DNA from: Synanceia verrucosa
Taxonomy: Eukaryota; Chordata; Actinopteri; Perciformes; Synanceiidae
Assembly: GCA_029721515.1 (NCBI GenBank)
Contig: CM056553.1
Location: forward strand, 2,679,001 to 2,743,000
Length of the DNA: 64,000 bases
Direction of reading: 5' to 3'
Shown here: piece after piece, positions 11,591-23,535 of the stretch
Position numbering within the stretch: position 1 is the first letter of the stretch
Layout: each line of letters starts with the position of its first letter
Notes under the pieces: model-generated
The model's input: the letters and a program-made list of their open reading frames with translations, nothing else
What the model was told of the DNA's origin: nothing
The model's database searches: none
Translations under genes and position numbers: made by a program

Positions 11591-13955
11591 AGCTGCATTA
11601 CGTGTCGAGTTAGCATGAGAAAGTGTGGATCTGCCGTTATTCTTTATGGTCTTGGTGTCGAGAACAAAACAAACTTTGATATTATAAATTTAAAGACAGA
11701 ATTTAAATCTGGTGCAAAAAGGAGGATTTCGTCAACGGCTGCCATTTGTGCGACTTCCCGTTGTTTGTCATTCCTGCTCTGTGTCCCCTCCATCTCTTTT
11801 TGTTTAATTTATTCATTAATAACAGCATGAATGTGTATATAAAGAAGAAGAGAAAATCTCCCACAAACTGTCCAAAGGAGACGAAAAAAACAACTTTTCT
11901 AAAACTCTTCAGTATTTATTTTGACAGAACAAAAATGGGTATTTTCATGTATTTAAAGAGCATTAAAGGCTTCTCTTTCAGGGAACTGAAATGTGTTTGA
12001 CTTTTTTTCTGTTGCTATGTGACAGTTCTGATGAAGGCTAATTAAAGATTAAAGAGATGCTGATAATCCTGGTGTTGACTCTTTGTGTGTTTGGTAGCGC
12101 GTCATCAAAGCATCGGTGTAAATCCCTCCTCGGCCTTCCTCTCCACTTCCTCTTTTGTGAGCGAAACGTTGATGACTCGGAGGAAGATTAAGACGGCATT
12201 CAGAAAGAAAAGCCCTTAAAGATAAGGCACATAAAGGGTTTCTTTCAGAGATCCTCTGGTGATAAACAGAAGCAGCATTTCAGCATCTCAGCTTTGTGAG
12301 AAGAAGCTTAAAGCTTTTTTTTTTTAAATTACTTTCATTGTGTTGATTTTAATTGATTAATTGTGTCGATTTGGAATTTTTCAATGAAACAGCTAACTAT
12401 TAAAGATATATTAAATTTATAATAGTAAGAAAAAGCAGTGCAGCAGTGGTTTGAAGGCTTTACAGTGGTTTTACTGCCCTGCAGTTTTATATGGAAGAAA
12501 GTGGAAAGAAAAAGTTGACATTGTATAATATATAGAAAGAAATGTAAATAAATGAATAAATAAAAGTGTAATGTTAAGGTTAGGAGGTTGTTTAAAGTCC
12601 TGAAAGGACAGAAGACTCTCCATAAACTAGACTTACTGAATTATTATTATTTATATATACATAAGTATAGAAAGCTCAAAGTCAGAGAGCTGCAGACACA
12701 TTCACACAGAGTGATACACAGTATAGTGCAGCAGTATACAGACTAACATGAGTGATGAAACACTAAAATAATAATGAATAAGTACTGGACGTACACACAT
12801 TCCTCATCGTTGGACTGGTTGTGAACTTTTCCTTCTGCACACAGTTTTAGTTTTATGGCTTCATGAGTTCAGCTCCACTTTGCTTCGGCATCACGTTTTG
12901 GATGCGGCTCAGTCGGACTCCATTCATCTGCACAGACTGTAATTTCTGCAGGCCGTCGATAGGAAACCTGCAGCGTAAATATCCTCAGAGAGACACACAT
13001 CATGCAGGGCAGCACTTTTATTGTGCTGTTTGCTGGAGATGTGCTGACAAATGAGGAGTTTCACTTGCTGCTATACACACTGTACATGTTAGAAGGCTTC
13101 TTTTCCATTAATGTTATTATGGATTTTTCTAAATGGTGGATGTGACTCTTATTGACTCTTTTTACCTTGGCTGCTGAGTAGAGACAACATGGAGGCTGTG
13201 AAAAGCATCAGAAACATGTTCGGCCATGTTGATTTTTTAGCAAAGTAAAACTTCTCCACAGTTCTCCATGTTTTCCTTTTGCAGCAGGGTCTTTCCTCTT
13301 CACGTCCTATCCAGCTCCCCTCATAGAAGGTTGATCAGTTGGTTAAGATCTTTTCTTGACTTTCAGTTGCTGTGACCTCCATATGTTTTATTTAGCACGT
13401 GAACTTTGCAGTCTTGAAACTGACAGTTCTACCTAAACATGAGAACTCATATTTGTCTTTCTCTTTGTCGTGAAGTCTGTATTCTGTTGCAGTAAAATGA
13501 AAATGAGAAGAGACAAAAGTAAGATAAAGAGAAGAGCCGCAGAGACTCAAAGACAAGACGTGCAGACAGAGATAGTGGACTTAACGAAGCAGCCGGCCCA
13601 CACTTTTCAGTCAATTCAATTAGGAAGAGAGAATCCTTCCTGACGAGGGTTTAATGTGGTTACATGTCCAGGACGGCTCTCTGACTGTCCCTCCACAAAC
13701 TGTCAAAGACAACAGACGCTAAGCTAATAAACCCTACGGCACAGCGTGAAGTTAAACCACAGCGTGGATCTTTAACATGTGGTGGATTTAAAAACCTACA
13801 CTGTCGTCATCAGCTGTTATATTAAGAATTATTTCTGTACAAAACGACAGAATCCCTAAAACCTCAGTTTGCCCTCAAGTGTCCTTCCTCAAATTTGTGC
13901 CATAAAATCCTTTAATTCAACTTCACCTGTTTCCATCAAAAGAGAGAACTTGTCT
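11591..13955. other. Intergenic sequence, nothing recognised
   Basis: AT-rich sequence with scattered short open frames and no convincing exon, RNA gene or transposon terminus. Confidence 0.35.
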
Positions 13956-14190
13956 ACCTAAAGCATTAAAAATAAAAGTACTTAAGTCTACCTAAAGTAT
14001 TAAATAATAAAAAGAACTTAAATCTACCTAGAGTATTAAAAATAAATGTACTTAATCTACCTAGAGTATTAAAAATAAATGTACTTAATCTACCTAGAGT
14101 ATTAAAAATAAATGTACTTAATCTACCTAGAGTATTAAAAATAAATGTACTTAAGTCTACCTAAAATATTAAAAATAAAAGTACTTGAGA
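13956..14190. repeat. 33-bp minisatellite with AAAAATAAATGTACTTAA core
   Basis: About seven tandem units contain CTACCTA(A/G)AGTATTAAA and ATAAA(A/T)GTACTTAA. Four central units are nearly identical and the outer ones are diverged. The AGTACTT(A) motif is also frequent in Tol2/hAT-like repeats such as the block at 22330-22745, so the array may have expanded from such an element. Confidence 0.8.
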
Positions 14191-14908
14191 ACCACTGCTC
14201 CACATCATAGAGGTGTCAGTGTTACATACCTCACTGTGACTTCAGGATACAGATGTGGTGACTGAAGGAAGCGTAGATATTTCACCCCATCACCTCCAGT
14301 ATGTCTGTAATTGTACATGTAGCATATTGTGTGTTTAATATCATGATTTGTCACTTCTATGGCTTGTGATTGATCTATGCATGGCGAGGATTAATCAGTA
14401 TGAAGCTCTTTTCTGATTTATTTTCTTTTTTTTTATGATTGTGATCACTGTAAGTAAACTCAAATAACTCCCTCCACACCCCCAAAAATGTGTGTTCCAT
14501 AAATCAATTTTTCAGTGTGAATGTCTCCTTAGAAAGCTATATTAAATTAAACTTTTATTCATGTGAGTTTCAGTATGAACAGGAAAGAGAGACACTGAGA
14601 CAGAAAAGCCAGCAGCAAATGAGTTTTTGGAAACGATGATCATCATCTCTGTCTGGGCTTATTCACCACAGGTTTGTAGACGTTGAAATCAATCACACAT
14701 GTGTGGTTTGGTTGTGAATCTGTTGTACTGGAATCGTGACGGAGCAGGAGTCCAACCTGTGGGGATTCATGAAACCACAGCAGATGTGTCTGCTTAGTTT
14801 GTGGCTGCCTGGCCTCAGAGACGACGGAAACTAAATTAAATGTGTCGTACGATGGTGAAGAGGTACAGTTTATGATTTCTGTTTTGTCTTTCAGCTGGAT
14901 GGTGCTCG
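14191..14908. other. Intergenic sequence, nothing recognised
   Basis: Unique-looking AT-rich sequence up to the hAT-like element; no feature identified. Confidence 0.35.
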
Positions 14909-15280
14909 GTAGAGATTAGAGACGCACCGATCTGATACCGGGATCCGATATTGACTAATTTGCTGGATCGGATATCTGATGAATGAGGACGACCCAGCAT
15001 ACCGATCCAGTCAGTTCAATTCATTTGCAACACCGGTTACGTCATCACGCAGAGTAAGGCTGTGCACCAAATTTTGTAAACTCGCTACCCTCAAGCTGCT
15101 TTGACACCGCGCAAGGCGCAGGTGCGCCGAGAGAAACCCATTCATTGTGTATGTGGTTGCGCGCAAAGGTGCAGCGCGGGTGTGGATTTTGCGCTCTTGC
15201 GCGCTGCGCCCAGGCGCACGTCCAATGCCAGGAGCTGCACGGAAAGGGGGGGAAAGACGAAAATCATAGCTGTGTCAAGG

Positions 15281-15337
15281 ATGGAGGAAAAGCTGATCCT
15301 TTCGGTGTCTCAGTTTGGGGGGCTGTGGGAGGTGTGA
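15281..15337 (+). pseudogene. Remnant of Harbinger Myb-like/MADF gene start
   Basis: A short frame starts MEEKLILSVSQFGGLWEV and then stops. The pattern MEEKLI-x-x-V-x-x-(F/Y)-x-x-L(Y/W) is typical of the N-terminus of the MADF/Myb-like DNA-binding partner of Harbinger transposases. Only the first helix region survives before the deletion. Assignment is by motif memory and should be tested by protein search. Confidence 0.5.
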
Positions 15338-15368
15338 TAAATTAACCTGAAATTAGTGTCCATCCAGG

Positions 15369-15488
15369 TGAGTTTTGATCTCTTTCGGTCAGACTGTGGA
15401 AGTGCTCCCTGTTCAGTCTGAAGTGGACTCGACAGCGGTAATCGTAGGGCTGTAGATCCTGGACAAGGCGAAACTCTCCCATATCCTG
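15369..15488 (-). pseudogene. Remnant of Harbinger transposase N-terminus
   Basis: The minus-strand frame contains MGEFRLVQDLQPYDY followed by VHFRLNREHFHSL. The pattern GEF-x-x-LVQ-x-L followed by (Y/H)FR(L/M)(S/N)REQF is characteristic of the N-terminal region of PIF/Harbinger transposases. No catalytic DDE region is present. It lies tail to tail with the Myb-like remnant, as expected if the central parts of both genes were removed. Confidence 0.55.
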
Positions 15489-16486
15489 CCTCTCCCTCAA
15501 AGTGACATCGCCCTGCGCCTTGCGCGGTCTGTGTGAAAGCAGCTTCACCGATCACACCAACCCCCGCCACAATCCCGCTACTCTCACTGATCACGGCAAC
15601 CCCGCCGATCAGTCCTTGTCCTCTGTCATAAAATGTGTCCAAACTGTGGACACAGTGTTCATCTTAACAAGATTAGTGTCTATTGTTGAATCAAATCAAG
15701 TCAACAGAGCAGCGTAAACAACTATGGACAGTACTACATAAGAGGGGTGTGTCTGCTATAAGCACTGACTATTGAAACTAAACTCTGACTGTTTATGCAA
15801 TGCTTCTGTCTTTTACTACTGTCTATTATGTCTTTATATATTCACTTTAATCAGGAGAAGCACTGAAACCTCCAAATAATTCAGAACAATAATAAAAAAG
15901 TTCTGTTTCTGCGTCTAGCTTTAAAAACAGGATGTTACTAATATTACTGTTTATATTTTATATCAAACACCATATGCAGTGTTGTTTTTTGACACAGAGA
16001 AATGATGAAGAAATGCATTGTGTAACTCAAAAATAATCCTTTGGATAATGGTGATGTAAATATTGATCAAAATAATGGTGATAATGATTTTTTCCATAAT
16101 GGAGCAGCCCTAATGCAGAGCACACAGCAGCTAGTGATAAGCAAACACACAGCAACATGCTATATTTGATATTACATTTGAAAATATCTGTTTGCAGTGC
16201 ACTTTACATGGAAGTGTTATTGATTTCTTTTTGCTGCTCATGTACACTTTGTTATTTGTTCATAAATAAATGAAGTACATTCATATCTGTGTTCATTTGT
16301 TACCTTTTTTAACAAAGCTAAATGTTTATGTCTAGCCTGATGCCTTCACTCACATGGTAAGGTATACAGTTCATTCATTCATCAGTAGTATCGGATCGGT
16401 ATCAGGTATCGACTGATACGCTCAGCCCAGGTATCGTATCGGGATTGGATCAGAAAAAACTGGATCGGTGCATCTCTAGTAAAGAT

Positions 16487-17774
16487 GTGACAGTAAACTT
16501 TCTAGTCCAGTATGGAATGCTAAGGTCCCTCTCAGCTTCATGTGTTCACTTAAAGCAGCTTCTCTGCTAATCCATCAGACAGACTGACACTGGGCCATTA
16601 TTCCTTCATCCACATGAAGTCTTTCCAATTCCAGCCCAGAGTGTTAAATGGATTTTCACTCACGACGTCCACTTGCAGCCCCCCTCTGTCATTGTTCTAG
16701 TTTGAGGAGGCGGATAGCAATTAATATATGATATTAAGGAGAAAAAAATACCAACATGGCCACACCATTGTTCCTGACATTTAAGGTCTGGTGGCTGCGA
16801 CTGGCAGACAAGGAAAACAATGGCAGTAAAAGAGTGAAAGAAATGGCAGAATAAAGCCGTGCAGGCTGCTGTCTGCATGGTGACAAGGCAGAAGAGCAGT
16901 GTGAAGCTTCATGTTCAATTTAAGGACCGCTGGGATAAAACACAACAGATTTATTAAACAAAAGCATTTTCTGCTTGGTTTATATTCTCTCACACCTCTG
17001 TGGAAGTCAAGTGAAAAAGGAAAGCAATTGGATTCAGACTCAGTTTCCTTTTAGATTGACTTTCTCCAACTCCTCACTTCTACTCCATCCTCACCTTTCA
17101 TTTCCCACCAGGTATAAACTCATGTCCAGATTCATCATTTTTTTCATTTTCTCAACAAAAAAAACTCCCAAACCATATTTGTAACCTCTTTCCTACAAAT
17201 AATCAGACTTGTCATATACTCTTGTGTTTGTGGAAGCCAGCTGATGCTGCCACTTCATGCCTCCTGATGCACAGCTAAAAGCAAAAATACGACACATTGA
17301 AGAGGATTTGACAAAATGACTTTTCTATATCTTCTGATATTATTGTTTTCTTTTAAAGTACATGTTTCAGGCTTTGTGCCCCTTTTTCTATCTTGTATTA
17401 TTTCTCATGTTTCAGTGTTTTGCTGTTTTTTTCCTCTCTGGCCCACTCACTCATAATTTCCCTCCCACATGTCTTTATGTTTTATAACATACGTGTAGCC
17501 TACAGGCCTCTTGCCCAGTATGGATATAGAGGTCCTAAAAGAGAAAAAAAATCAACATCCTTTGCACGAGTAATATCTTGTTGCACAGGATAAAACATTT
17601 TAGGACGATGACTATGAATGTTTTAACCACAAGGAGGCAGTATAGAGACTAGAATAACATGTTTAATCAGATTTAAAATTATAGACAATATTACTCATTA
17701 CTTCCTGTTAATTTTGAGGATTACTACTTCCCAACATGACAAAGCTGATCATATTTTTTCTCTTGTACCTTTGG
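16487..17774. other. Intergenic sequence, nothing recognised
   Basis: T-rich sequence with short open frames on both strands; no supported exon or element end. Confidence 0.35.
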
Positions 17775-18690
17775 TCATGTCTGTCTGTTTTTGGTTAAGT
17801 TACACATTTTTGTCTGGTGCCTTCATGTTGTCCTGTCGCTTCCTGTTTTATTTTGAAATAACCCTGTCTCCCTCTCGTTTCAGGTGGTTTTGCTTCCTGC
17901 CCAAACCCCGCCCTGATTGTTTCCACCTGTTCCTCATTACCTCCTGTATAAATAGTCTTGTCTCCTGCGTCTTATTGTGAGATTGTCTTCATTCCGTCAT
18001 GTTACTGGATCACATCACTGGCTCCCAGTGGTTCCTTTGTGCTCATAAGTGGTTTGTTTTATAATCTTTACTAGTGTTAGTTTATGTATTTCCATAGTTC
18101 TGCTTCCCTGGTGAGTTGTGTTTGTTTCTTCTGAGCAGAGTGTTTATTATTATTTTGTCTAACTTTTCAGCCACATAGATGGAGAGCCTGCTGTTTTTTT
18201 GTTTGTTTTTTTTAAATTGATGTTCAACCTTATAGCGTATGAGTGTTGGCCTGTTCTGTTTCTAACTTGTATAGCCTCCTCTGATTACCCCATTAGATGT
18301 TAGCTGCTCTGTTATTCTCATTCTGAGTGCCTTTGGTTATTTTTTGTCACAGCCTTAATACATCTTTTATTTTGTGAAATTTATTTTGTTTCTGCAGTAG
18401 CCTGATCCTTAAGTTTTACAACCTTCAGTTAGTATTACTTATCATTTTAAGTTACAGGTCCACCTCCAGCTTGTCTGGATGGTGTTGAGTTTACCTTTTT
18501 TGATAGATCAGTGTAGCCAGAGTAGGGAGTTCTTGTGCACTCTCCCTGCCTGGGAGCGTTGAGTTTGCCTGTCCGCCTTTTGCCTGATTCAAATAAACTC
18601 CTTTTGTTACACCCTTCACCTGCCTCCTGAGTCGTGTGTGGGTTCCCCCATGGAAGCCTCTCCTTTTCACATGTGAGAGATGGACCATGT
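17775..18690 (+). mobile_element. LTR-like dispersed repeat
   Basis: The block carries a promoter-like TATAAATAG at 17947-17955 and a polyadenylation-like AATAAA at 18592-18597. The second is followed by TCACCTGCCTCCTGAGTCG. Its wording (for example CACCTGTTCCTCATTACCTC before the TATA box) resembles LTR-type repeats common in teleosts. I could not define a duplicated target or a second LTR, so it may be a solo LTR or another promoter-bearing repeat. Confidence 0.35.
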
Positions 18691-18879
18691 TTAACACGTG
18701 TTCATGCCCTGTATCAAAAAAAATTGTGGTATATATTGTATGTGTCTATACTTATTGTATTCAGTAATACATATTAAGTCCTCTTAATTCATGTAGTATT
18801 TTTCTTTTATTTAACAGTTTGAACATTGATTATTTAATGATTTATTTAACGTGTTCAGTAAACGGGGGGAAAAAGTGTG

Positions 18880-18982
18880 GCTAGACAAGGAGTCTGATTG
18901 GACGAGCCCTGGCTAGTCACATGACCTGCAGAACGGTCAGCCAATCACCGGAAAGAACCGCTGCAGAGCGGAAGACGTTCCG
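18880..18982 (+). promoter_or_regulatory. Promoter-like segment with possible noncoding first exon
   Basis: Within 100 bases there are an inverted CCAAT box (ATTGG, 18897-18901), a CACATGAC E-box (18918-18925), a forward CCAAT box (18941-18945) and an ETS-like GCGGAAG (18968-18974). These are followed by CCG|GTAAGAAAG, a strong splice donor at 18983. This combination resembles a CpG-type vertebrate promoter and first exon on the plus strand. I did not identify the gene. The basis is motif clustering only. Confidence 0.3.
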
Positions 18983-19082
18983 GTAAGAAAGTTTTCATAA
19001 AGAATAAAATGATTCGAACAGATTTGATGGAATTCGTAAAACTAAATAAAGTAAAGAAGGAGTGATATTACTTAAGGTAATG

Positions 19083-19200
19083 TTAGCCGCTAGCTGAAGA
19101 AAACGTTCGCTCAAAGCTAACGTTAGCTAGCTAGCGCTAACATTAGCACCACTAACGGGTTGTAGCTAGCTTAACTGATGTCGGGCTGCTAGCCAACAGG
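19083..19200. repeat. Cluster of GCTAGC/GCTAAC palindromes
   Basis: Overlapping copies of GCTAGC, GCTAAC and GTTAGC, including AACGTTAGCTAGCTAGCGC, sit just downstream of the promoter-like segment. Such clusters are a familiar low-complexity feature near fish 5' regions. No specific function is claimed. Confidence 0.6.
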
Positions 19201-19621
19201 TATGTCATGTGTGGAGAAGAAAACATCCTGATAATCACAGCAGCTTAACTGTTTTACGGCAGAAAAGGAGCAAAGCAGTTTTGTTTTGCTAGTCACAAGT
19301 AGGCCAACAACAAATATTGACTGTTTAGGTTCCTACAAGCGCTGAGAAAGTCGTGTTTTGACCATAAACAGAATTAATGCTGCTGCTAATGTTGTCGTGA
19401 GCAAGCATTAACAACGAAGATGATCGTAAATATAGTTTCCCCTGCGCTTTAACCACTGATGAGGCTCTATTACATTAACTGAAGGGAGGCTTGGATATAA
19501 CACCAGTACTGTAACTGGTGCCAGTGAGCCAGCAGGCAAAGTAGCAGCTCTTTGTTTTGGGAAGCTGACTGTGTTGGTTGTTGCCAGCTGTGTGTGTCTT
19601 AACATGAAGGAGTGATTGTCA

Positions 19622-19826
19622 TCCCAGTCCTCCAGCCATCACTGTTTAGTTCTTGGTGTCAAATTCCTGAAAAATCCTGATGCTGGAACATTTTTCCTGC
19701 TTCTAACATAAACTCTGAGGACTAAATGTTCATTTCATGCCTTATATATCCCAGGTGTCATGATGAGGACATGTTCACTTCACCTGTCAGTGGTCATGAT
19801 ATTATGCCTGATCTGTATTCATGTTC
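19622..19826 (+). mobile_element. Terminal fragment of a Tc1-like transposon (second family)
   Basis: The segment ends CACTTCACCTGTCAGTGGTC followed by ATGATATTATGCCTGATC. This resembles the inverted terminus of a widespread fish Tc1 family (end GATCAGGCATAACATTATGACC). It also shares TTTTCCTGCTTCTA, CAT, and ACTCTGAGGACTA with the fragment at 49837-50135. Only an end region remains. Confidence 0.55.
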
Positions 19827-22329
19827 CTGTTCATTAGTATCACAGCCAGCGTGGTGTACAGTGATGCTGCTATAAATTACTCTACGGTCACTTCAACCTC
19901 AAAGCTGTCACTGCTCCATGCAATTTATGTCTCCATATGCACTTGTATAGTTTTCTGTTTTGACTTATTTTCTATTACAGTTGTATATGTTCCGCTTATT
20001 ATTCATTTAGTGTCTGTTCAAGGTTGATATATTGTCAGTGTGCACCACAGGGTTGCACAACAAGGTGCAGTTTAGTCCTTTTATGCTGCACAACAAACAG
20101 CAACAGACAGTAGTGTTTTCCTTCCTCTGGTCATCTCTATTTCTGCCATGATGCTGCAAAAGCTGGTTTCCTCTTTGGGGGCCAAGAAAAGGTTTATCTC
20201 ACTGTGTGTAATTTTAAACCCATTGTCGGAGAAATGAGTTTAATCAGTGCTCCTTATTGTTTTTATTTTGTGAGGACTAAAGTTGTCATGAGCGTTAATG
20301 CAAGGCTATATTGAATATTATTAAAGACCTTTTAAAGAAAGCATGATTAAAATGCCTAATCCACTTCAGTTCACAGCTATTGATAGAAATGAATGGATTC
20401 CTCCTGATGTCCAAAGAGGGACTCAACACGACTGGTCCACAGGAAACTCCAACACGTCCTGCCTGGCAGAGATTTCAGAAACTCCTGGTATGTTTTTATG
20501 GCTCTCAGTTTATTCCTGTTAAATGAAATCACTGTACCTCCTAGTAGCATGTGTAATCAGCAGATAAGCATAAATACAGTCAATAAAAGCATGAAGTGGA
20601 ACTTAAAGTTGACAGTAAATAATTGGTATCATGTGAGCAGGATCAATACAAGCAGGGTGCAGCTGACATTAGAGTTTATGATAAAAAAGAGACATGAACT
20701 CTCTAAATCATTCAACCCCCTTCACTTTAAGACGTGTCATAAAGTACATCTGGAGGCTGTGATCATGTGTTTCCACCAGAGAGGCAGCAGAAAGAGTCAG
20801 GAAGGGGGAAGATGAATGAAGCATTAATAGTTGTTCTTCTTGTCACAGATTATTTTGACTCTGCATGAAATCGCTCCAAAACCACAGTGGAAAAGTTTTC
20901 TTTGCTGCATGTTTTTGGTTTGTTTTGGTTCAAATCGGTTAATTGCAAACAACCGGGGCTTGTTAAACACAATTAACTGGACTCTTTATTTAAGTAGCTT
21001 GTTCATTGTGTGGAGTTTGGCTGAAGTGACGTCCTGCCAGGGTAGAGGTTTGGTTGTGGTGGGGAGTCTCAGCACATGAGTCATGTCATGTTAGACTGGT
21101 CCAGCTTTTCTTTTCTGTGGCGTTCATACGAGTTGACACGTGATAAATCATCGGTATGTGAATTTATGGCCATCAGATGTCAGGTTTTCTGCACGGCTCA
21201 GAGATTATATCATATTTAATCATCATCTTAAGGTGTGTCACCACATACTCTGTCAGCATCCAGGTTGTCTCTCAGTTTCAGCAGGTTATATCCTTCAAAG
21301 AAAAAATAGAAATGAGAGCAAACTCCATCTGGAAGAGAAGCATTATCTTGTCACGTCAGCCGTTTTTCTGCTGTGATCCTTCAGTGTTTGTATTTATTCA
21401 TTCCAATGTCCCTCACTGAGACCCAAACAGTCAGATCCTGATGAAATAGACGTGTTTCAGTTGAGGAACATTAACTATATATTATAAGCAAACACTGTCT
21501 TGCAATTGGAAAGTTATAAAAAAGCTGAATTTTAATATTGAGTCAGGATTTTGTCTGTGCTATTACAGTTTACACCCCTTTTCATGCAGCTTTTGGAAAA
21601 TATGGGAAAACATGCTGAAACAGGTGAATAATAGGCGACATTTGACTGAGTCTGCCTCACTGTTGCACTGGTCTTGACTGGAGTCTGGTGGATTAGAGGA
21701 GCGTCTATTCATTTTATGTTTTGTGTGTTAAAACCCAGTGTTTATTTAATTTATTATACATTGTCTAAATATCATCACACCAGAAAAGGGTAAACGCTGA
21801 TTGTCACATCCTGTCTCTATTCCATAAGAAACAACGTCACAACTTTGACAAGCCAAAAACTATATATATATATATATATATATTTATATGTTGCTGGAAA
21901 TATAAATTGAAATTGAATATCCTGAATACTGATTCCTGGGAGGAAATTGGGTGAAACTTTATTTTCCTTCAAGGTGATCGTGATTTATATTTCCTTGTGC
22001 CATTTCTATTTCCCTGCCAGTGTTTGTCTTCTCTTATCACCTGCATGGGAATGACTTTCTGCACACAGCATGTTATTTAAGAAGGAGATATCACGTTCAC
22101 TTCAAGACATCTAGAGAGCTTTATGTTTTATGGTTAGCAGACTGACAGTGTTTCATTTTTAATAAGAATAACTTTAATTTATAGAGACCTACAGAGCAGT
22201 AGTAACAGTCCACTTCCTTGGCCTCTGTTAGCAACACTACAGTGATGAAATGCTGCTCAACATCCAGTGAGATGTGATCATGTGTGACATTTAGATCCTT
22301 GACGGCTGTAAAAGGAAGTAATACCACAC
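19827..22329. other. Intergenic sequence, no gene recognised
   Basis: One open stretch, 20325-20487, ends in a good donor (CTCCTG|GTATGT) but has no recognisable homology (see findings). A (TA)n run is listed separately. Otherwise nothing was recognised. Confidence 0.35.
21860..21883. repeat. (TA)n microsatellite
   Basis: About twelve uninterrupted TA units. Confidence 0.9.
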
Positions 22330-22745
22330 TGTGAAAAATACTGTTACAAGTAAAAGTCCTGCACTGAAAGTGTTACTGAAGTGAAAGCAGTACTGTCAGG
22401 AAAATGTACTTAAAGTATTGATATTAAAAATACTTAAAACAGAAAGAAAACAGAGTTAAACTCTAAATTATTTAAAATAAATATGAAATAAGTTGGAAAT
22501 GCAACAAATCCTCAACTAATCTTTCCTGTATACTGTAGGGTAACCTAGTTTAATTTCTAAAATCTAAGAAAGTGTCAGATTTTAGAAGCTCTTTGTTTTT
22601 GTATGCACAATGTAAAGTAAATCGTAAAAGTAGCCAGTCGCTCTAGAATAATATTCGTGCTGAAGTGAAATGTATTTCTTTCTGAACTGGAGTGGAGTAA
22701 AAGTAACTAGCATTTTTAATGAAGTCCAGTACTTGAGTAAATTTA
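22330..22745. repeat. Tol2/hAT-like dispersed repeat rich in AGTACTT motifs
   Basis: The stretch contains ACAAGTAAAAGTCCTGCACT, GTGAAAGCAGTACTGTCAGG and ATGTACTTAAAGTAT. Near the right end is GGAGTAAAAGTAACTAGCA, and then CAGTACTTGAGTAAATTTA. Runs of (A)GTAAAAGTA and AGTACTTGAGTAAA are typical of Tol2-type hAT relatives in fish. The termini are eroded and no target duplication is visible. Confidence 0.4.
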
Positions 22746-23357
22746 AAATGATCTATCATAAGCACATCTTCTACGTATAGAAACCGTCCTCATGTCAACC
22801 AATGCTGATTTTTTTGATAACTCCTAAGTTTTACAACCTAGTGTGAAACCTTTTTCTGAAATCTGATAAATTTGAGTCACCAAGCAGCACTTAGTGAAAT
22901 TAATATTGTTTTTGCTCATATACAGTATTGATCCTGTGTTGTATTGATGTTTCCTGACGAGCCAGTGCCACATTTCAGCTCTTTCACTGTGCCACAGTGA
23001 AGCTGTCCATTTATTAAGCTGCAGGACTTAACGCACTTTGAAAGCACAACATTACAGGAGTCTCATTGATTCGGTGAAATGTACCGTGTCTTTGTGGTCA
23101 GCTGAGTGGATCGTCTTTCTCTAAACTCTCTGAATCCCTCAAGTTTTCGTCCAGGAGTGATTTTATCTGAGATAAATGAGCCTTTGTTTCCCCACTCAGC
23201 ACTTTTTGCACCAGTGAGTCGCTGATGGCCTGGAGGGATTTTTACTGACCTTTTATACGTTCATACTTTTATACCATGACCACTCATCACATTCAAAACT
23301 AGCAGACTGCTTACTGCTCTGGTAGTTTAGAGGATGTTAATGGTTGTTGGTATGCGT
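22746..23357. other. Intergenic sequence, nothing recognised
   Basis: No exon, RNA gene or element end seen. Confidence 0.35.
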
Positions 23358-23449
23358 CTCAGTAGGAGTATGGCAATATATTGCAATACTATTTATTCTG
23401 ACATAATAAATATTTTTAATTTCTTAAAAAAAGTTGTTGTTTTGGGCTG

Positions 23450-23485
<36 letters not shown>

Positions 23486-23503
23486 ATGTATATGTATATA
23501 TAC

Positions 23504-23535
<32 letters not shown>
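23358..23535. repeat. hAT-like repeat fragment plus (TA)n microsatellite
   Basis: Bases 23358-23450 (AGTATGGCAATATATTGCAA and TTTTTAATTTCTTAA) are a diverged fragment of the repeat family found at 24831, 52306 and 56440. They run into a TA/CATATA microsatellite at 23451-23535 with internal TATACATATACATATA symmetry. Confidence 0.6.

Larger units (their letters stand above)
15094..15544 (+). mobile_element. Nested PIF/Harbinger-like deletion derivative
   Basis: Inverted ends are AGCTGCTTTGACAC on the left and AGCTGCTTTCACAC reading inward from the right; both are followed by CGCGCAAGGCGCAGG after a short offset. The element is flanked by a 3-bp duplication TCA (15091-15093 and 15545-15547). 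Three-base targets and two genes, a transposase and a Myb-like/MADF protein, are family traits of PIF/Harbinger. Remnants of the starts of both genes are visible inside, facing each other, so the middle was lost by internal deletion. It is more GC-rich than its surroundings and inserted into the hAT-like element after that element existed. Confidence 0.7.
14917..16478 (+). mobile_element. Non-autonomous hAT-like transposon, copy 1 (contains a nested element)
   Basis: The ends are inverted: TAGAGACGCACCGATC on the left and TAGAGATGCACCGATC reading inward from the right. The flanks GTAGAGAT (14909-14916) and GTAAAGAT (16479-16486) match at 7 of 8 bases, the 8-bp target duplication expected for hAT. 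Just inside both ends are GATACC and GGATCGGATA subterminal motifs. No hAT transposase is present. The element is 1562 bp, of which 451 bp is a nested Harbinger-like insertion. A shorter relative in the opposite orientation lies at 44177-44854. Confidence 0.8.
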
